From Pseudomonadota bacterium (GTDB taxonomy: Bacteria; Pseudomonadota; Gammaproteobacteria; Legionellales; Legionellaceae): DNA of 5,802 nt. Shown here piece after piece: positions 1 through 5,802 of this stretch. The stretch's first letter is position 1, and each line of letters begins with the position of its first letter. The notes under the pieces were generated by a model that made no database searches, was not told where the DNA came from, and was given only the letters and a program-made list of their open reading frames with translations. The position numbers and the translations under genes are program-made. The stretch is from the NCBI GenBank assembly GCA_021807845.1, contig JAKBCM010000089.1, positions 1 to 5,802 of the forward strand, written 5' to 3'.

Positions 1-1
1 T

Positions 2-394
2 GATTGTGACATGATTTTAGAGATTCCAGTGAAGAAAAAAAACACAATAGCATTTGATAAAAGCCAGTTAGAGCAAGTACTCGTGATTCTTTGTGATAAT
101 GCGATACAGCATGGGCGAGATGAACAAGGTCAGGTACATATCATCATTTCGGTGAAACATAAGGGAATGCGTATCTCGATATCTGTTTGTGATACAGGAC
201 CTGGTATTCCTAAAGCATTACTAAACAATGTGTTTGAACCTTTTTTTACCACTGTTACCACAGGAACAGGGATGGGATTATTTATTGCCAAAGATCTTTG
301 TGAAATCAATCATGCCAGGTTGATGATTGTTGAAACGTTAAAAGGGTGTTGTTTTGAGATCATATTTAACCAAAATCATGAGATAGAGTTATGA
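2..394 (+). CDS. pilS: Sensor histidine kinase PilS, C-terminal ATPase domain (5' end outside window)
   Basis: The reading frame is open from the window edge, so this is the last 130 residues of a longer protein; the ATG at 11 is internal. The visible part is a GHKL/HATPase_c domain that binds ATP and phosphorylates a His in the missing dimerisation domain. Counting from the ATG at 11, the N box is CDNAIQHG (about 28-35), the G1 box is DTGPGIP (61-67), the F box is FEPFFTT (75-81) and the G2 box is GTGMGL (85-90). The tail LCEINHARL followed by GCCFEI resembles the end of PilS. In known PilS proteins a membrane-embedded N-terminal half senses pilin levels; that part is not visible here. The stop codon overlaps the ATG of pilR (ATGA at 391-394), so the two are probably translationally coupled. 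Kinase assignment is certain; the PilS identity rests mainly on the PilR-like neighbour and the C-terminal motif. Confidence 0.88.
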   Translation, partial: DCDMILEIPVKKKNTIAFDKSQLEQVLVILCDNAIQHGRDEQGQVHIIISVKHKGMRISISVCDTGPGIPKALLNNVFEPFFTTVTTGTGMGLFIAKDLCEINHARLMIVETLKGCCFEIIFNQNHEIEL

Positions 395-1716
395 GCAACA
401 TGCGTGTGTTGGTGATTGATGATGAGCCTGATATTTGTGAATTGTTGTCGTTAACATTAACACGTATGGGGCTTATCAGTGATGTGGCGGCTACTTTTCA
501 GCAAGGCATTGATTATATTGATACAAATCATTATGAGCTTGTTTTAACCGATATGCGGCTTGCGGATGGTGATGGTTTGGATATTGTGCGTTACGTGCAA
601 AAACACAAGCCTCTCTTACCCATTGCGGTTATTACAGCCTATGGCAATGTCGAAAGTGCGGTGAATAGCTTGAAAGCAGGGGCATTTGATTACGTTTCAA
701 AGCCAGTGGAATTGAGTGTGTTAAAGGCGCTGGTCAAAACTGCCTTGAGAATGAAGCAAAAAATACCATTACAAAATGATGGATTATTACTGGGTGAAAG
801 CCCTGTGATGGTTGAATTACGAAATAACATCAATAAATTATCCAGAAGCCAAGCCCCGGTCTTTATTTTTGGCCAATCAGGGGTTGGAAAAGAATTGGTT
901 GCACGATTGATTCATGCCAATGGGCCTCGATGCGATCAGCCTTTTATCCCAGTAAATTGTGGTGCAATACCCATGGAATTGATGGAGTCCGAATTTTTCG
1001 GCCATAAGAAAGGAAGTTTTACTGGGGCTTATGCTGATAAAGAAGGGTTATTTGTGGTCGCCAACGGAGGCACTCTTTTCCTTGATGAAGTTGCAGAGCT
1101 TCCTTTGGCCATGCAAGTGAAGTTACTGCGCGCCATTCAAGAAAAGTCGGTGAAACCGGTTGGTGAATGTAATGAAATTCCTGTGGATGTTCGAATATTA
1201 AGTGCAAGCAATAAGAATTTACAACAAGAGGTTCAAGGAGGGCGATTCCGACAGGAATTGTATTATCGCATCAATGTGATTGAATTACGTGTGCCGGCTT
1301 TGCAAGAGCATAAAGCTGATATCCCACTCTTAGCCAAGCATATTTTGCAAAAATTAGCAGACAAAGAAAATAGAAAACCGTTGATTTTACCGAAAGACTG
1401 TTTAGAAGCACTCCTGACCTACCCTTTCCCTGGAAATGTGCGTGAGCTTGAAAATATCCTTGAGCGTGCAATGGCTCTTTGTAGTGGTGAGACTATCCGT
1501 ATAGAGGATCTACAGCTTTCTCAAGTAGAGATAGGGAAGGATGTTTTTGATGCAAATAGGAGCGTTGATTTGGATACGAGTTTACAAGATCATGAAAAAG
1601 AAATGATTTTAAGTGCTCTCGAAAAGACAAAATGGAATCGAACTGCGGCAGCAGAACTATTGGGGATTAGTTTTAGAACGTTGCGGTATCGTTTAAAAAA
1701 ACTAGGGATTAAGTAA
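391..1716 (+). CDS. pilR: Sigma-54-dependent response regulator PilR (type IV pilus gene activator)
   Basis: This 441-residue NtrC-family activator is close to the usual PilR length of about 445. Residues 1-120 form the receiver domain, with the acidic pair D10/D11, phospho-acceptor D54 in LVLTDMRL, T82 and K104. Residues about 133-370 form the AAA+ domain: Walker A GQSGVGKE (161-168), the sigma-54 contact loop GSFTGA (208-213), Walker B GGTLFLDE (226-233), the arginine-finger region GRFRQELYYR (284-293) and sensor II FPGNVRELEN (346-355). Residues about 405-441 are a Fis-type helix-turn-helix, with NRTAAAELLGISFRTLRYRL before the end. This tail and the LTDMRL...GDGLD receiver motif match PilR closely. 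In known systems phosphorylated PilR drives sigma-54 transcription of pilA; no pilA or sigma-54 promoter lies in this window. Translation probably couples to pilS through the 4-bp overlap, since the upstream Shine-Dalgarno is weak. The 3' end overlaps the convergent protease gene by 15 bp. Confidence 0.93.
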   Translation: MSNMRVLVIDDEPDICELLSLTLTRMGLISDVAATFQQGIDYIDTNHYELVLTDMRLADGDGLDIVRYVQKHKPLLPIAVITAYGNVESAVNSLKAGAFDYVSKPVELSVLKALVKTALRMKQKIPLQNDGLLLGESPVMVELRNNINKLSRSQAPVFIFGQSGVGKELVARLIHANGPRCDQPFIPVNCGAIPMELMESEFFGHKKGSFTGAYADKEGLFVVANGGTLFLDEVAELPLAMQVKLLRAIQEKSVKPVGECNEIPVDVRILSASNKNLQQEVQGGRFRQELYYRINVIELRVPALQEHKADIPLLAKHILQKLADKENRKPLILPKDCLEALLTYPFPGNVRELENILERAMALCSGETIRIEDLQLSQVEIGKDVFDANRSVDLDTSLQDHEKEMILSALEKTKWNRTAAAELLGISFRTLRYRLKKLGIK

Positions 1717-3171
1717 AAACTTGACTTCGTCTATTTTGGCAAGAATTCTCTCCCTAAGGAGACGGTCATTTTTGACCAAGTTTTTGGCAACCTGTAATCT
1801 TTTCATCGCATCTCTTTTTCGTCCTTGCAGCAATTGACACGTTGCTTCGGTGAAATAAGCATAATCTTTACGATGGCTTGCCGCCTCTGCTTGCGCAAGT
1901 TCCTCACACATCACCAGATCTGTATTGAATATTCGACTGCCTTTCAATAATATTTTTGCGGCTTCTTGGGGTTGATTGGCCTCCTCTAAGGCTTCTGCAT
2001 AGCTTAAAATGGCCGCGTAATTTTCCGGATAGTTTTCGTGTAATTCACGTAATCTTTTTAGGGCACTGTCGTATTGTTTCAATCCGATTTCGGCGCTAGA
2101 CATGGCAATGACAAAAAACAAATGATCAGGATAGCGTTTTAGTAACGGCATCAAATGAGTGATTGCTTGCTTGTTCTGATTCACGTTCATAAGGGTTCGA
2201 ACATAACCATATTGACAAGCGATTTCATTGCCTTTTTTTTGACATTGATTTTGATAGTAATCTAACAGCTGTTTGGGATCATGATTGGTTTCTGCACGGA
2301 TCAGTTCTTTGAATAGGCGATAATCAAGACTATCTTGATAGGGTTTGCTTTGATGACTGGGGCATCGATTTTCTGCTTCAGCAATTCTATCTTCATCCAA
2401 TGGGTGTGTGCGTAAAATGGCGGGGATATTTGCAGTATAGTAATAGCGTGAATTAAGCTGCATTTTTTTAAAAAAATCAGCCATGCCATGCGGATCTAAT
2501 CCTGATTTAATCAGCATATCAATGCCAATTCTATCTGCTTCTTTTTCATTGGATCTGACAAAGTTGATGTTGTCTTGGGTAAATCCAGAGAGAGAGGCCA
2601 TTAATGCACCACTGCCGAGTGTTGGGTTAACCACACCCAAAGCGATTGCTGCCAGCATACTCGCTAGCATGGGAATGCGCATTTGTTTTTGATGCTCGAT
2701 CATGCGATACAGGTGATGAAGACGGACGTGAGCCATTTCATGAGCCATGACTGCTGCCAACTCACTTTCGTTCGCTGTGGCAAGAATGAGTTGTGAATTA
2801 ACTCCAATATAGCCTCCAGGACCAGCAAATGCATTAATTTCATTGGATTCCACCAGAAAAAAATAGGGTTGAGGAAGCTGCCCATTTCTTGCTAGTATCT
2901 CACCAAGATGATTAATATATTGACGAGCTACAGGTTCTCGGATGACATTATCTGCCAAATTGATTTGCTCGATAAATTCTTTTTCTAATTGTTCTAATTC
3001 TTTGGTGCTATAGGGTGAAAAGGCAGAGCCATAGGGCGAAAAAGAGATTAAAATAATGAAAAAGACAGAAATAGGGCGTAAAATCCTATTCCTTGTATAA
3101 ACAAAGAGTGTTGCAAGTATCACTGTTGGCCATTTCATTGGAGTCATGAGGCTACTCAATAAATGAATCAT
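1702..3171 (-). CDS. bepA: BepA/YfgC-type periplasmic M48 metalloprotease with TPR tail
   Basis: This is a 489-residue protein if the ATG at 3171 is used. The zinc site HEMAH is at residues 144-148 (2728-2742), the third ligand is E211 in EADRIG, and the THPLDEDR segment (from T255) carries H256, the equivalent of the His that covers the active site in E. coli BepA. Residues about 295-485 are helical repeats of TPR type. In E. coli, BepA degrades stalled LptD and BamA substrates and helps mature LptD near the Bam complex, so the likely role is outer-membrane assembly quality control. Residues 30-50 (ILRPISVFFIILISFSPYGSA) give a signal peptide with a likely cut after GSA; no lipobox Cys is present, so the product should be soluble in the periplasm. 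The residues before that are a poor N terminus, and the true start may be downstream, at ATG 3147, ATG 3138 or ATT 3084. The gene stands alone, convergent to pilR and divergent from ribD. The family is sure; the exact start is not. Confidence 0.9.
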   Translation of the reverse strand: MIHLLSSLMTPMKWPTVILATLFVYTRNRILRPISVFFIILISFSPYGSAFSPYSTKELEQLEKEFIEQINLADNVIREPVARQYINHLGEILARNGQLPQPYFFLVESNEINAFAGPGGYIGVNSQLILATANESELAAVMAHEMAHVRLHHLYRMIEHQKQMRIPMLASMLAAIALGVVNPTLGSGALMASLSGFTQDNINFVRSNEKEADRIGIDMLIKSGLDPHGMADFFKKMQLNSRYYYTANIPAILRTHPLDEDRIAEAENRCPSHQSKPYQDSLDYRLFKELIRAETNHDPKQLLDYYQNQCQKKGNEIACQYGYVRTLMNVNQNKQAITHLMPLLKRYPDHLFFVIAMSSAEIGLKQYDSALKRLRELHENYPENYAAILSYAEALEEANQPQEAAKILLKGSRIFNTDLVMCEELAQAEAASHRKDYAYFTEATCQLLQGRKRDAMKRLQVAKNLVKNDRLLRERILAKIDEVKFLLNP

Positions 3172-3200
3172 TTGTTATCATAAGCACACTTTGTAATAAT
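3172..3200 (+). promoter_or_regulatory. Possible sigma-70 promoter for ribD
   Basis: TTGTTA (3172-3177) is followed after 17 bp by AATAAT (3195-3200), which is preceded by TG in the extended -10 position (3192-3193). Spacing and matches (4/6 and 5/6) are reasonable. The predicted transcription start would fall only a few bases before the ribD ATG at 3210, giving an almost leaderless mRNA. This fits the lack of a clear Shine-Dalgarno there and leaves no room for a riboswitch. It is a by-eye match only. Confidence 0.35.
3177..3182 (-). promoter_or_regulatory. Possible -10 element for bepA
   Basis: On the minus strand the hexamer TATGAT (5/6 match to TATAAT) lies just before the ATG at 3171. 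No good -35 is seen at 16-18 bp; TTCAAC is 19 bp away. If this element is used, transcription would start about at the 3171 ATG, which would favour one of the downstream start codons for the protease. It overlaps the proposed ribD -35, so the two divergent promoters would share DNA. Confidence 0.2.
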
Positions 3201-3209
3201 GGTTGAACT

Positions 3210-4304
3210 ATGCACAAACAGTATCTGCTTCTTGCACTAGACCAAGCCTGGCTGGGGCGTGGCAGATGTGCGCCTAATCCAAGCGTTGGAGCAGTTGCTG
3301 TCCATGAAGGAAGAATTATAGCACAGACTTGGCATCGTGGTGCAGGTACCCCCCATGCTGAACAACTATTGCTAGAACAACTGCCTAAAAATATAACCGG
3401 TATTACCCTCTATGTGACTTTGGAGCCTTGTAACCATTGGGGAAAGACACCGCCTTGTGTCGATGCAATTATTCAATTTGGCATTAAGAAAGTCGTTTAT
3501 GCGTATCGAGACCCCAATCCTGTTGTTATTGCAAACAATACTCCGAGAAGGCTAAATGAACAAGGTATTGATGTTTTTCATTACCCTCTGCCTGAAATCA
3601 ATGCATTTTATCAAAGTTATCACTATTGGATTGTAAACCAAAAGCCATGGGTAACCGTAAAATTAGCACAGACCATGGATGGAAAAATAGCAGGGATAGG
3701 AGGCAAATCTGTTCCTATATCTAACGAAACTTGTAGAGTATTTACTCATAAACAACGTCAGCATAGTGATATTCTCTTAACAACAGCGAAAACCGTGAAT
3801 GAGGACGATCCGTTATTGAATGTTCGACTCAATGAGGAAGAAATCGCAAAACCTGTGGCTATTATTGATACTCGTTTGGCATTAAATCCCAAAGCCAAGG
3901 TATTTCAATCAGCAAAGCATTGCCATATTTATTATGACGAACAGTATCAAAACCCACCTATTTACCCAAATAGTTCTTGTCATCCTATTTCAGCGACAAA
4001 AGGCTTGTTAAACCTTGAGACAATTATTTTGAATCTCGGTCAAAAGGGGTATCACGATATTTGGGTAGAAGCAGGAGGTACTTTATTTAATGCCCTACAT
4101 TTGGCGAGATTGGTTAATAAAACCTATATTTATCTATCGCCAAAGGTATTGGGAGAAAGAGCATTATCTGTCTATCATCATCCAGATATCTTTCATCAAA
4201 CGCACCAAGTCACCTGGAACCATATGGGAGATAATGTGATGGCCACATATGATTGGGTCACAAGCTCATCAACAATGTTGAGGGATCCATGTTCACAGGG
4301 TTGA
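3210..4304 (+). CDS. ribD: Bifunctional RibD: pyrimidine deaminase / 5-amino-6-(5-phosphoribosylamino)uracil reductase
   Basis: RibD catalyses the second and third steps of the GTP branch of riboflavin synthesis in the cytoplasm: deamination of the pyrimidine, then NADPH reduction of the ribosyl chain. At 364 residues it is close to E. coli RibD (about 367). The deaminase domain (1-145) shows APNPSVGAV (21-29), WHRGAGTPHAE (41-51) with zinc ligand H49 and catalytic E51, and EPCNHWGKTPPC (72-83) with zinc ligands C74 and C83. The reductase domain (146-350) shows KLAQTMDGKIA (151-161), the DDP motif (199-201), VEAGGTL (286-292) and LSPKVLGERA (309-318). Two conserved places differ: P169 replaces the Trp of the GxSxWI(T/S) segment, and VIANN replaces VAGRG after DPNP. 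The start at 3210 follows directly after an in-frame stop and gives the normal N terminus. It overlaps ribE by 16 bp in another frame, which suggests coupled translation. The tail after residue 350 is not conserved and may exist only to carry the ribE ribosome site. Confidence 0.94.
   Translation: MHKQYLLLALDQAWLGRGRCAPNPSVGAVAVHEGRIIAQTWHRGAGTPHAEQLLLEQLPKNITGITLYVTLEPCNHWGKTPPCVDAIIQFGIKKVVYAYRDPNPVVIANNTPRRLNEQGIDVFHYPLPEINAFYQSYHYWIVNQKPWVTVKLAQTMDGKIAGIGGKSVPISNETCRVFTHKQRQHSDILLTTAKTVNEDDPLLNVRLNEEEIAKPVAIIDTRLALNPKAKVFQSAKHCHIYYDEQYQNPPIYPNSSCHPISATKGLLNLETIILNLGQKGYHDIWVEAGGTLFNALHLARLVNKTYIYLSPKVLGERALSVYHHPDIFHQTHQVTWNHMGDNVMATYDWVTSSSTMLRDPCSQG
4280..4285 (+). promoter_or_regulatory. 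Ribosome binding site that fixes the ribE start
   Basis: GAGGGA lies inside the 3' end of ribD, a few bases before the ATG at 4289. It selects the MFTGLIE start of riboflavin synthase over the in-frame ATG at 4253, which would add 12 residues not found in the family. Confidence 0.75.
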
Positions 4305-4888
4305 TTGAAACAAAAGGGGTGGTGACTGCTCATCATCGTTCCAAGATAGGTCATCGTTTGTTCATTGAAGCTCCTTTTCATGACTTAATGGCTGGCGAAA
4401 GTATTGCTGTGAATGGAATCTGTTTGACTTTATTACCACATTCAAAGCCTGTGTTAGCCTTTGATCTGTCTCCAGAGACGCTCAAATTGACAACACTCGA
4501 ATCTTTAAATTCGGGTGATTTTGTCAATATCGAACGAGCAATGATGGCTACAACACGTTTTGGTGGGCACTATGTCAGTGGCCACGTCGATACAACGGCC
4601 TGTCTTTTGTCGAAGACGAAAATGGAAGAATACACTGAAATAACGGTAGGTGACTTTGCAAAGTCTTCAAAACCATTTTTGTTGCCCAAAGGAAGTATCT
4701 CATTAGATGGGATTAGTTTAACCATCAATGAAGTGGCGAATGGTTCTATTAAAATCATGCTGGTGCCGCATACGTTAAGTGTGACTACATTCAGCCATTT
4801 AAAAGTAGGACAACGTTTGAATGTTGAGTACGATTACTTGACTCGAATCGTTGCTCATCAGTTAGAGTCTCTGATTAATACGCAATGA
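4289..4888 (+). CDS. ribE: Riboflavin synthase, alpha subunit
   Basis: This enzyme converts two molecules of 6,7-dimethyl-8-ribityllumazine into one riboflavin and one pyrimidinedione. The 199 residues fit the usual length of about 200-215. Both lumazine-binding barrels are seen. The first begins MFTGLIE (1-7) and has GESIAVNGICLTL (36-48, with the conserved Cys at 45) and DLSPETLKLTTL (59-70). The segment RFGGHYVSGHVD (90-101) links to the second, which repeats the pattern as KGSISLDGISLTIN (134-147) and LVPHTLSVTTF (158-168). The start at 4289 is set by MFTGLIE, the universal N terminus of the family, and by a good Shine-Dalgarno at 4280-4285. The gene overlaps ribD by 16 bp and is followed 30 bp later by a strong hairpin. 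The same enzyme is called RibC in E. coli; ribE is used here in the common genome-annotation sense. No missing key residue is apparent. Confidence 0.96.
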   Translation: MFTGLIETKGVVTAHHRSKIGHRLFIEAPFHDLMAGESIAVNGICLTLLPHSKPVLAFDLSPETLKLTTLESLNSGDFVNIERAMMATTRFGGHYVSGHVDTTACLLSKTKMEEYTEITVGDFAKSSKPFLLPKGSISLDGISLTINEVANGSIKIMLVPHTLSVTTFSHLKVGQRLNVEYDYLTRIVAHQLESLINTQ

Positions 4889-4918
4889 ATCTAATCTATG
4901 ATACTATACGCGCTTCAC

Positions 4919-4971
4919 AACCTAGAAAAAGCAGTTGACCTCGTTGCTAGGTCAACTGCTTTTTCTAGGTT
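4919..4971. terminator. Bidirectional intrinsic terminator: perfect 23-bp inverted repeat
   Basis: The arms 4919-4941 and 4949-4971 are perfect reverse complements around a 7-base loop (CGTTGCT). The core is an A5 tract (4926-4930), an 11-bp stem GCAGTTGACCT / AGGTCAACTGC, and a T5 tract (4960-4964). This is the normal shape of a Rho-independent terminator that could work from either strand. It lies 30 bp after the ribE stop and would end the ribD-ribE transcript before ribBA. The extra CTAGGTT/AACCTAG pairing outside the A/T tracts makes the stem unusually long and could alternatively mark a repeat element or a leader structure of ribBA. Confidence 0.8.
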
Positions 4972-5014
4972 CAAGGCATCAGGGTGTCAAACTGGCTCTT
5001 TGAGTGAATACATT

Positions 5015-5018
5015 GGGG
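5015..5018 (+). promoter_or_regulatory. Ribosome binding site of ribBA
   Basis: GGGG lies six bases before the ATG at 5025, inside TTGGGGTAAAAA. An in-frame TAA (5019-5021) follows it immediately, so no earlier start is possible. The 53 bp between the hairpin and the ATG show no convincing -35/-10 pair. Confidence 0.5.
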
Positions 5019-5024
5019 TAAAAA

Positions 5025-5802
5025 ATGACATATCTTTTTGCTAGCATTGAGCACGCAATCACTGAACTGAAAGAAGGTAGAATGGTGATTTTGCTGGATG
5101 ATGAGCATCGTGAAAATGAAGGTGATCTTGTGATTGCGGCCGAATTTGCAACGGCAGAAGCCATTAATTTTATGTCTCGTTTTGGACGGGGATTGGTTTG
5201 TTTGCCGATGACTGCTCCCTTGATTGATAAATTAGGCTTACCGATGATGGCCAGTTGTAATCGCTCGCCCTATAGGACAGCTTTTACCATTTCTATAGAA
5301 GCGGCATCTGGGGTTACGACTGGGATATCTGCCAGTGATCGGGCTAGAACCGTAAAAGTAGCCATAGATCCTTCCAGTGGGCCACAAGACGTTATTTCTC
5401 CGGGGCATGTGTTCCCCTTGCGCGCTATGCCTGGTGGGGTATTCAAACGTCCAGGTCAGACTGAGGGGAGTATTGATTTGGTCAGATTGGCAGGACTTAC
5501 ACCTGCGGCTGTTATTTGTGAAATCATCAATGAAGATGGCACCATGAGTCGGCAGAATGAACTGGCAGCGTTTTCTAAACAGCACAATATACCGATGGTC
5601 ACCATTAAAGATTTGATTGATTATCGTATTCGTCATGAGGATTTGGTGCATCCATTAGCCACTTCTCGAGTCCCACTGCACCATCATGGTGATTTTACCA
5701 TGACGGTATTTCGAAACGATATCGATGATGCGGAGCACTTTGCCTTAATCAAAGAACCCTTTTACCAAAACCAAGTGCCATTAGTAAGGATTCATTCAGA
5801 GT
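5025..5802 (+). CDS. ribBA: RibBA: DHBP synthase fused to GTP cyclohydrolase II (3' end outside window)
   Basis: The frame runs off the window end after 259 complete codons. Residues 1-202 are a 3,4-dihydroxy-2-butanone 4-phosphate synthase domain: DDEHRENEGD (25-34, with E30 and D34), CLPMT (59-63), GVTTGISASDRA (96-107), PGHVFPLRA (126-134, H128) and ICEIINEDGTMSR (164-176, E166). From about residue 205 a GTP cyclohydrolase II domain begins (LVHPLATSRVPL... LVRIHSE, ending just before the expected zinc-binding Cys cluster). A bifunctional RibBA normally makes the four-carbon precursor from ribulose 5-phosphate and opens the GTP ring, feeding both branches of riboflavin synthesis. Oddities in the first domain: Q145 stands where the family has the metal-binding His of GHTEA, R80 and R84 replace residues of the N-T-x-x-x-G-T segment, and H28 replaces Asp of DDEDREN. 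The first domain may be weakened or inactive. The second domain looks normal as far as visible. Confidence 0.92.
   Translation, partial: MTYLFASIEHAITELKEGRMVILLDDEHRENEGDLVIAAEFATAEAINFMSRFGRGLVCLPMTAPLIDKLGLPMMASCNRSPYRTAFTISIEAASGVTTGISASDRARTVKVAIDPSSGPQDVISPGHVFPLRAMPGGVFKRPGQTEGSIDLVRLAGLTPAAVICEIINEDGTMSRQNELAAFSKQHNIPMVTIKDLIDYRIRHEDLVHPLATSRVPLHHHGDFTMTVFRNDIDDAEHFALIKEPFYQNQVPLVRIHSE

Noticed and set aside
1012..1029. GSFTGA instead of GAFTGA in the sigma-54 contact loop of PilR
   Set aside because: PilR proteins such as that of Pseudomonas aeruginosa carry the same Ser as far as I recall, so it is typical of this subfamily.
2483..2692. Small open frame on the plus strand opposite the protease gene
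   Set aside because: It is covered by the conserved M48 domain on the other strand and has no recognisable protein features.
3330..3346. Sigma-54-like sequence TTGGCATCGTGGTGCA
   Set aside because: It is inside ribD, encodes the conserved WHRGAG segment, and the GG-to-GC spacing is one base short of the sigma-54 pattern.
4253..4288. Earlier in-frame ATG for riboflavin synthase
   Set aside because: It would add 12 residues before MFTGLIE, which is the usual N terminus, and the Shine-Dalgarno GAGGGA points to 4289.
4972..5024. Possible promoter with TACATT (5009-5014) before ribBA
   Set aside because: The only upstream hexamers at suitable spacing (GTCAAA, TGTCAA) match the -35 consensus poorly.
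5238..5651. A 137-codon open frame on the minus strand opposite ribBA
   Set aside because: It lies fully inside the clear RibBA frame, its translation resembles no family I recognise, and it has no Shine-Dalgarno; it is a shadow of the real gene.

Overview
The window reads as an ordinary chromosomal stretch of a moderately AT-rich gammaproteobacterium. The combination of PilS/PilR, a BepA-type periplasmic protease and a ribD-ribE-ribBA cluster, together with the protein sequences, fits the Legionellales best (Legionella-like). This is a judgement from recognised families, not a database result. I see no mobile element, CRISPR array, tRNA or rRNA, and no clearly novel multi-gene system.

Layout. 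Positions 2-394 (+) hold the 3' end of a sensor kinase gene (pilS), which overlaps by ATGA the complete sigma-54-dependent response regulator pilR (391-1716, +). The pilR 3' end overlaps by 15 bp the 3' end of a convergent gene for an M48 zinc metalloprotease with a TPR tail (bepA/yfgC type, 1702-3171, -). A very short divergent gap (3172-3209) separates it from the riboflavin genes on the + strand. These are ribD (3210-4304), ribE (4289-4888, overlapping ribD by 16 bp), a perfect 23-bp inverted repeat that looks like a bidirectional intrinsic terminator (4919-4971), and ribBA (5025 to beyond the window end).

How the genes work together. PilS and PilR form the two-component pair that controls type IV pilin transcription through sigma-54. 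The BepA-like enzyme works in the periplasm on outer-membrane protein assembly and quality control. RibBA should supply both riboflavin precursors: 3,4-dihydroxy-2-butanone 4-phosphate from ribulose 5-phosphate and the first pyrimidine from GTP. RibD performs the deamination and reduction, and RibE makes riboflavin from lumazine. The lumazine synthase (ribH) is not in the window and may lie downstream of ribBA.

Points worth a second look. The DHBP-synthase half of RibBA has Gln at the position of the conserved metal-ligand His, plus further changes at conserved sites. RibD lacks the usual Trp of its reductase GxSxWI(T/S) segment. The annotated bepA start may be about 29 codons too far upstream, with a good Shine-Dalgarno in front of an AUU codon that would begin a clean signal peptide. 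No FMN riboswitch is visible before ribD or ribBA.
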